Source: Sphingomonas yabuuchiae (GTDB lineage: Bacteria; Pseudomonadota; Alphaproteobacteria; Sphingomonadales; Sphingomonadaceae). Taken from it: a DNA stretch of 64,000 nucleotides. Each line of letters begins with the position of its first letter. Positions within the stretch are counted from its first letter, which is position 1. Location: NCBI RefSeq assembly GCF_014199595.1, contig NZ_JACHNX010000017.1, positions 1-64,000 on the forward strand, read 5' to 3'. The notes under the pieces are model-generated. The model ran no database searches and had not been told where the DNA came from. It saw only the letters and a list, made by a program, of their open reading frames with translations. Of this stretch, positions 63,584-64,000 are shown piece after piece. The position numbers were made by a program, and so were the translations under genes.

Positions 63584-64000
63584 GTGTCAAAGCTCACTGC
63601 AAACATTCTTGCCGCCCACTCGGTCGGATCGCTCAGCGATACGCAAACGCCCGGCCTGACGCTCGACGTTACCCCCGGCGGCAAAAAGCTGTGGCGGTTT
63701 AAGCGCCGCGTTCCTGCCCGCGATCTTGATGGCCAACCGTCCCGCGACGCCGGGGTGATCGTCAAACAATCGGGCGGAACCTATCCAGCGACGAACCTTC
63801 AGGCTGCGCGCCGATGGGCGGGGACGATCAACGCTGAGGTCGAAGCTGGGCGTGATCCGGGGAAGGCGCGCCGTGAGGCCAAGCGGATCGAAATCATGAC
63901 CGTCACGGCGGCTCACCATCTTTACATGGTCGCGGTAGGGAAGGGGACTGCGTCGCGTGAGCGGCGAGTTCCCAAGCCCCGGACGGTCAAAGACAAGCTC
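63584..64000 (+). CDS. P4-type integrase (DUF4102 N-terminal domain), 3' end outside window
   Basis: The frame from GTG 63584 is open to the window edge (139 residues seen). It begins MSKLTANILAAHSVGSLSDT, followed by LTLDVTPGGKKLWRFKRRVP, which is the DUF4102 arm-binding domain of phage P4-like tyrosine integrases. A core-binding region then starts (TVTAAHHLYMVAVGKGTASR). The catalytic domain must lie to the right. The gene faces away from the tRNA-Gln 208 nt upstream, the usual layout for islands inserted at a tRNA 3' end. GTG 63560 is a possible earlier start in frame. Confidence 0.85.
   Translation, partial: MSKLTANILAAHSVGSLSDTQTPGLTLDVTPGGKKLWRFKRRVPARDLDGQPSRDAGVIVKQSGGTYPATNLQAARRWAGTINAEVEAGRDPGKARREAKRIEIMTVTAAHHLYMVAVGKGTASRERRVPKPRTVKDKL

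Overview
The window is a high-GC chromosomal segment that reads as an alphaproteobacterium of the Sphingomonadales (Sphingomonas-like). The grounds are a PopZ gene beside tolC and valS, an envelope/translation operon in the order rpsB-tsf-pyrH-frr-uppS-cdsA-dxr-rseP-bamA-skp-fabZ, a cysteine-free L31, a PEP-CTERM protein, short palindromic operators of a LacI type, and many G+C-rich intergenic palindromes. The genus is inferred from gene content and order; no database search was possible.

Both ends are mobile. At the left (1-1835) an unknown ORF, a small helix-turn-helix protein and a tyrosine integrase overlap one another and end beside a 41-nt 5' remnant of a tRNA-Cys gene. At the right (63302-64000) an intact tRNA-Gln is followed by repeat-rich DNA and the start of a P4-type integrase that runs off the window. 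About 60 kb of mostly core chromosome lies between them.

Region by region: 1.9-5.2 kb holds a small membrane protein, an isoaspartyl methyltransferase-like protein, tolC and popZ. At 5.3-12.3 kb are an orphan LOV histidine kinase with a receiver domain, valS, a CPA2 antiporter with a TrkA-type domain, and a lipoprotein cytochrome c. At 12.3-16 kb are an endolysin-like protein, icd, and the phosphatidylethanolamine pair psd-pssA. At 16.4-28.2 kb is the translation/envelope cluster: ribosomal protein S2, EF-Ts, UMP kinase, ribosome recycling factor, undecaprenyl-PP synthase, CDP-DAG synthase, DXP reductoisomerase, RseP, BamA, Skp, FabZ, and then L31 from its own promoter. Most of these genes overlap by 1-4 nt. 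At 28.3-31 kb are a PilZ protein, L-serine dehydratase and a ThuA-domain protein.

From 31 to 52 kb the content is more accessory: a MarR-controlled EmrAB/outer-membrane efflux operon, a GH9 cellulase-like enzyme behind a LacI-type operator, a TPR protein, a PEP-CTERM protein, a second CPA2 antiporter, a Phd/PIN toxin-antitoxin pair whose toxin looks eroded and runs into a flavin-dependent halogenase, a periplasmic-type PaoABC aldehyde oxidoreductase, a DUF5597 beta-galactosidase-like enzyme and a DUF885 metallopeptidase. From 52.5 to 63.2 kb are small secreted proteins, an L,D-transpeptidase, dxs with a coupled 55-residue membrane peptide, tlyA, tspO, ubiK, a YbjN protein, proC, a MarR regulator and ilvE.

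The isoprenoid genes dxs and dxr feed UppS, which supplies the undecaprenyl lipid carrier for cell wall synthesis. CdsA feeds PssA and Psd for phospholipids. RseP, BamA and Skp maintain the outer membrane. No single undescribed multi-gene system stands out. The most interesting signals are the split tRNA-Cys, the eroded toxin translationally linked to a halogenase, the dxs-coupled peptide, the orphan LOV kinase, candidate leader structures at rpsB and rpmE, and at least three families of intergenic palindromes.
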